Shown here piece by piece: positions 62,639 to 64,000 of a stretch of DNA of 64,000 nt (the first letter of the stretch is position 1; every line of letters begins with the position of its first letter). The notes under the pieces were generated by a model. The model was given only the letters and a program-made list of their open reading frames with translations, was not told the origin of the DNA and made no database searches. Source of the DNA: Billgrantia zhangzhouensis (GTDB taxonomy: Bacteria > Pseudomonadota > Gammaproteobacteria > Pseudomonadales > Halomonadaceae); NCBI RefSeq assembly GCF_021404465.1, contig NZ_JABFTT010000002.1:337751-401750 (forward strand), given 5' to 3'. Both the position numbers and the translations under genes were made by a program.

Positions 62639-63631
62639 ATGAAAAACAGTCTACAAAATACTATTGGAAATACTCCCCTGATCGAATTAACGAACCTAGG
62701 ACTTCCTGACGGTGTCAAGCTCTTCGCAAAGCTAGAGTTTCTAAACCCAGGAGGAAGCATCAAAGACAGAATGGTGCAGTTCATACTAAGTCGGGCCGAG
62801 ATGAGTGGAGAGCTACACCCAGGAGCAACAATTGTAGAGAACACATCAGGCAACACTGGGGCGGCAATCGCCATGCTTGCTTGTGCGCGGGGATATCATG
62901 TAGTTCTGACTATGCCAGATAAAGTCAGTCGAGAAAAACAGGATACTTTTCTCGCCTTGGGGGCAGAAATCGTGGTTTGCCCTACTACATCAAACCCAGA
63001 CTCTCCAGATCACTATGTCACCACGGCACGTAGAATAAGGGACGAAACACCTGGGGCCTTCATGTTAAATCAGTATGATAACCCTCTAAACGCAGATGCG
63101 CACTACCAAACCACAGGGCCGGAAATCTGGTCTAGCTTAGGTGATTCCATAACAGCATTTGTTGCGTCGGGAAGTACAGGGGGAACCATTTCCGGAACAG
63201 CCAGATACTTGCAATCAAAGAACCCTGAGATCCAGGCAATACTTCTCGATCCAGTCGGCTCAATCTACTACCGCTATTTTCATGACGGCGTAATCAATGA
63301 GAAAGAGGTAAGTTCCTATTATGTCGAAGGTGTAGGAGAAGACCATTTAGCCAAATGCATGGATTTCTCCGTCATCACTAATGTCATGCAGTTTACCGAC
63401 CATGATGCATTCTCAACCTGCCACCAACTAGCTTCAAAGGAGGGCCTCTTATGTGGAGGAAGCTCTGGGGCAAATGTGTGGGGTTGTATGCAACTTGCAA
63501 AACAGCTAACTCCACCGGCGACAATCGTCACAGTTTTGCCAGACAGCGGCACAAAGTATGTGTCAAAGATTTACAATGACGAATGGCTGTCCGAACATGG
63601 GTTTTCCAAGCGCCTTACAGACCAACCATAA
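62639..63631 (+). CDS. PLP-dependent cysteine synthase / cystathionine beta-synthase family enzyme
   Basis: 330 residues, fold-type II. PLP lysine Lys42 in LNPGGSIKDRM, TSGNTGA at 69-75, the phosphate-binding glycine loop GSTGGTISG near residue 180, and a CBS-like C-terminus with EGVGEDHLAKCMDFSVI and EGLLCGGSSGANV. No regulatory CBS domains. Such enzymes do beta-replacement on serine, O-acetyl- or O-phosphoserine; variants make 2,3-diaminopropionate precursors (SbnA) and other beta-substituted alanines. Perfect CAGGAGG RBS, 13 bases after the methyltransferase. Confidence 0.88.
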   Translation: MKNSLQNTIGNTPLIELTNLGLPDGVKLFAKLEFLNPGGSIKDRMVQFILSRAEMSGELHPGATIVENTSGNTGAAIAMLACARGYHVVLTMPDKVSREKQDTFLALGAEIVVCPTTSNPDSPDHYVTTARRIRDETPGAFMLNQYDNPLNADAHYQTTGPEIWSSLGDSITAFVASGSTGGTISGTARYLQSKNPEIQAILLDPVGSIYYRYFHDGVINEKEVSSYYVEGVGEDHLAKCMDFSVITNVMQFTDHDAFSTCHQLASKEGLLCGGSSGANVWGCMQLAKQLTPPATIVTVLPDSGTKYVSKIYNDEWLSEHGFSKRLTDQP

Positions 63632-63924
63632 GAGTAGGTACTCCGCACCGGCTTAAATCATTTTACGCATAGCTTGCTCACAACAGCGGCTTTTTAAGGG
63701 TGGCTTGCAGCTAAAAAACCTGTCCTGTTACTTACGAAATCTCGTACACTGCGGGCCCATTCTTCTACTTTCCGATGAAACAGTGAAGCTGGAGAGTGTG
63801 CAAACATGCTTATAAGGCTTGAAGCGAGGCATGCTGACCACTCCTAGGCTGTTAGACGGCGTGGGCTGTTGAAGTGCCTCCCTCCAGAGCTGCACAGGCT
63901 ATAGTGCAGCCATCAGGAGGACGA
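63632..63924. other. Intergenic region between the AT-rich cluster and an IS element
   Basis: 293 bases. A 37-codon minus-strand frame (63694-63807) is present but has no RBS and no recognisable family. TGAAGTGCCTCC near 63870 may be the left terminus of the IS whose orfA begins at 63925. No clear terminator for the PLP enzyme gene was seen. Confidence 0.35.
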
Positions 63925-64000
63925 AATGAGCAACGAACCCACCGTCAAACGCTGGACCGCCAAGCGCAAAGCCGCTGTGGTCATGGACATTTTCAAGGGC
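63925..64000 (+). CDS. IS3-type transposase OrfA, start only (runs off the window)
   Basis: CAGGAGG and an ATG begin MSNEPTVKRWTAKRKAAVVM followed by DIFKG. I recognise VKRWTAKRKAAxVxxI as the N-terminus of a family of IS3-associated OrfA proteins (DUF1153-like helix-turn-helix). Only 25 codons are visible, so intactness is unknown. It forms the right border of the AT-rich cluster. Confidence 0.75.

Noticed and set aside
63694..63807. 37-codon minus-strand frame next to the right-hand IS
   Set aside because: No RBS, no recognisable family; could be a transposon scar but cannot be supported.

Overview
The window is chromosomal DNA of a GC-rich gammaproteobacterium. The gene repertoire suggests Halomonas or a close relative: two TRAP transport systems, a hut operon with a NhaC-type carrier, and tRNA-Pro/Arg/His genes upstream of tig-clpP. 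The genus is an inference from gene content and composition, not from a database match.

Left part (1-11 kb): the start of clpP (cut by the window edge), tig, and a four-tRNA operon (Pro, Arg, His, His) are read leftwards. Then come folD, mtnN, pyrC, a small membrane protein, a DadA-like FAD oxidoreductase, a TerB-like protein and a TRAP transporter (dctP-dctQ-dctM) with a stem-loop behind the binding-protein gene.

Catabolic and transport part (11-29 kb): an SDR dehydrogenase; a LysR gene divergent from a CaiB-type CoA-transferase and an HMG-CoA-lyase-like gene; a GntR/FCD regulator divergent from a complete Dpp/Opp-type ABC importer. The importer is followed on the same strand by a GlcD-like flavoprotein, an EamA exporter, a HisC-like aminotransferase and a GNAT acetyltransferase. 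A second TRAP system (P-Q-M), a small lipoprotein, a DUF938 methyltransferase and two small hypothetical genes follow.

Histidine degradation (30-40 kb): hutC, a YjiH-like membrane protein, hutI, hutG, hutU, hutH and a NhaC-type carrier that is the likely histidine transporter. Two perfect TTGTATATACAA palindromes between yjiH and hutI are very probable HutC operators.

Middle right (40-58 kb): a YchJ-type SEC-C protein, two tandem paralogous P-type ATPases, hrpB, the arsenate-detoxification pair GAPDH-arsJ (no arsR beside it), and a purine catabolism unit: a RutR-like TetR regulator with a RutR-type palindrome, xdhA-xdhB-xdhC and guaD.

Right end (58-64 kb) is accessory: a relBE-type toxin-antitoxin pair, nested remnants of IS1634-type and IS3-type elements, then a visibly AT-richer four-gene cluster (LysR regulator, EamA exporter, class I methyltransferase, and a cystathionine-beta-synthase/cysteine-synthase-like enzyme), followed by the start of another IS orfA that runs off the window. 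The last three genes of the cluster are tightly coupled. They look like a horizontally acquired pathway that makes, methylates and exports a small amino-acid-derived compound. This is the best candidate in the window for an undescribed system.
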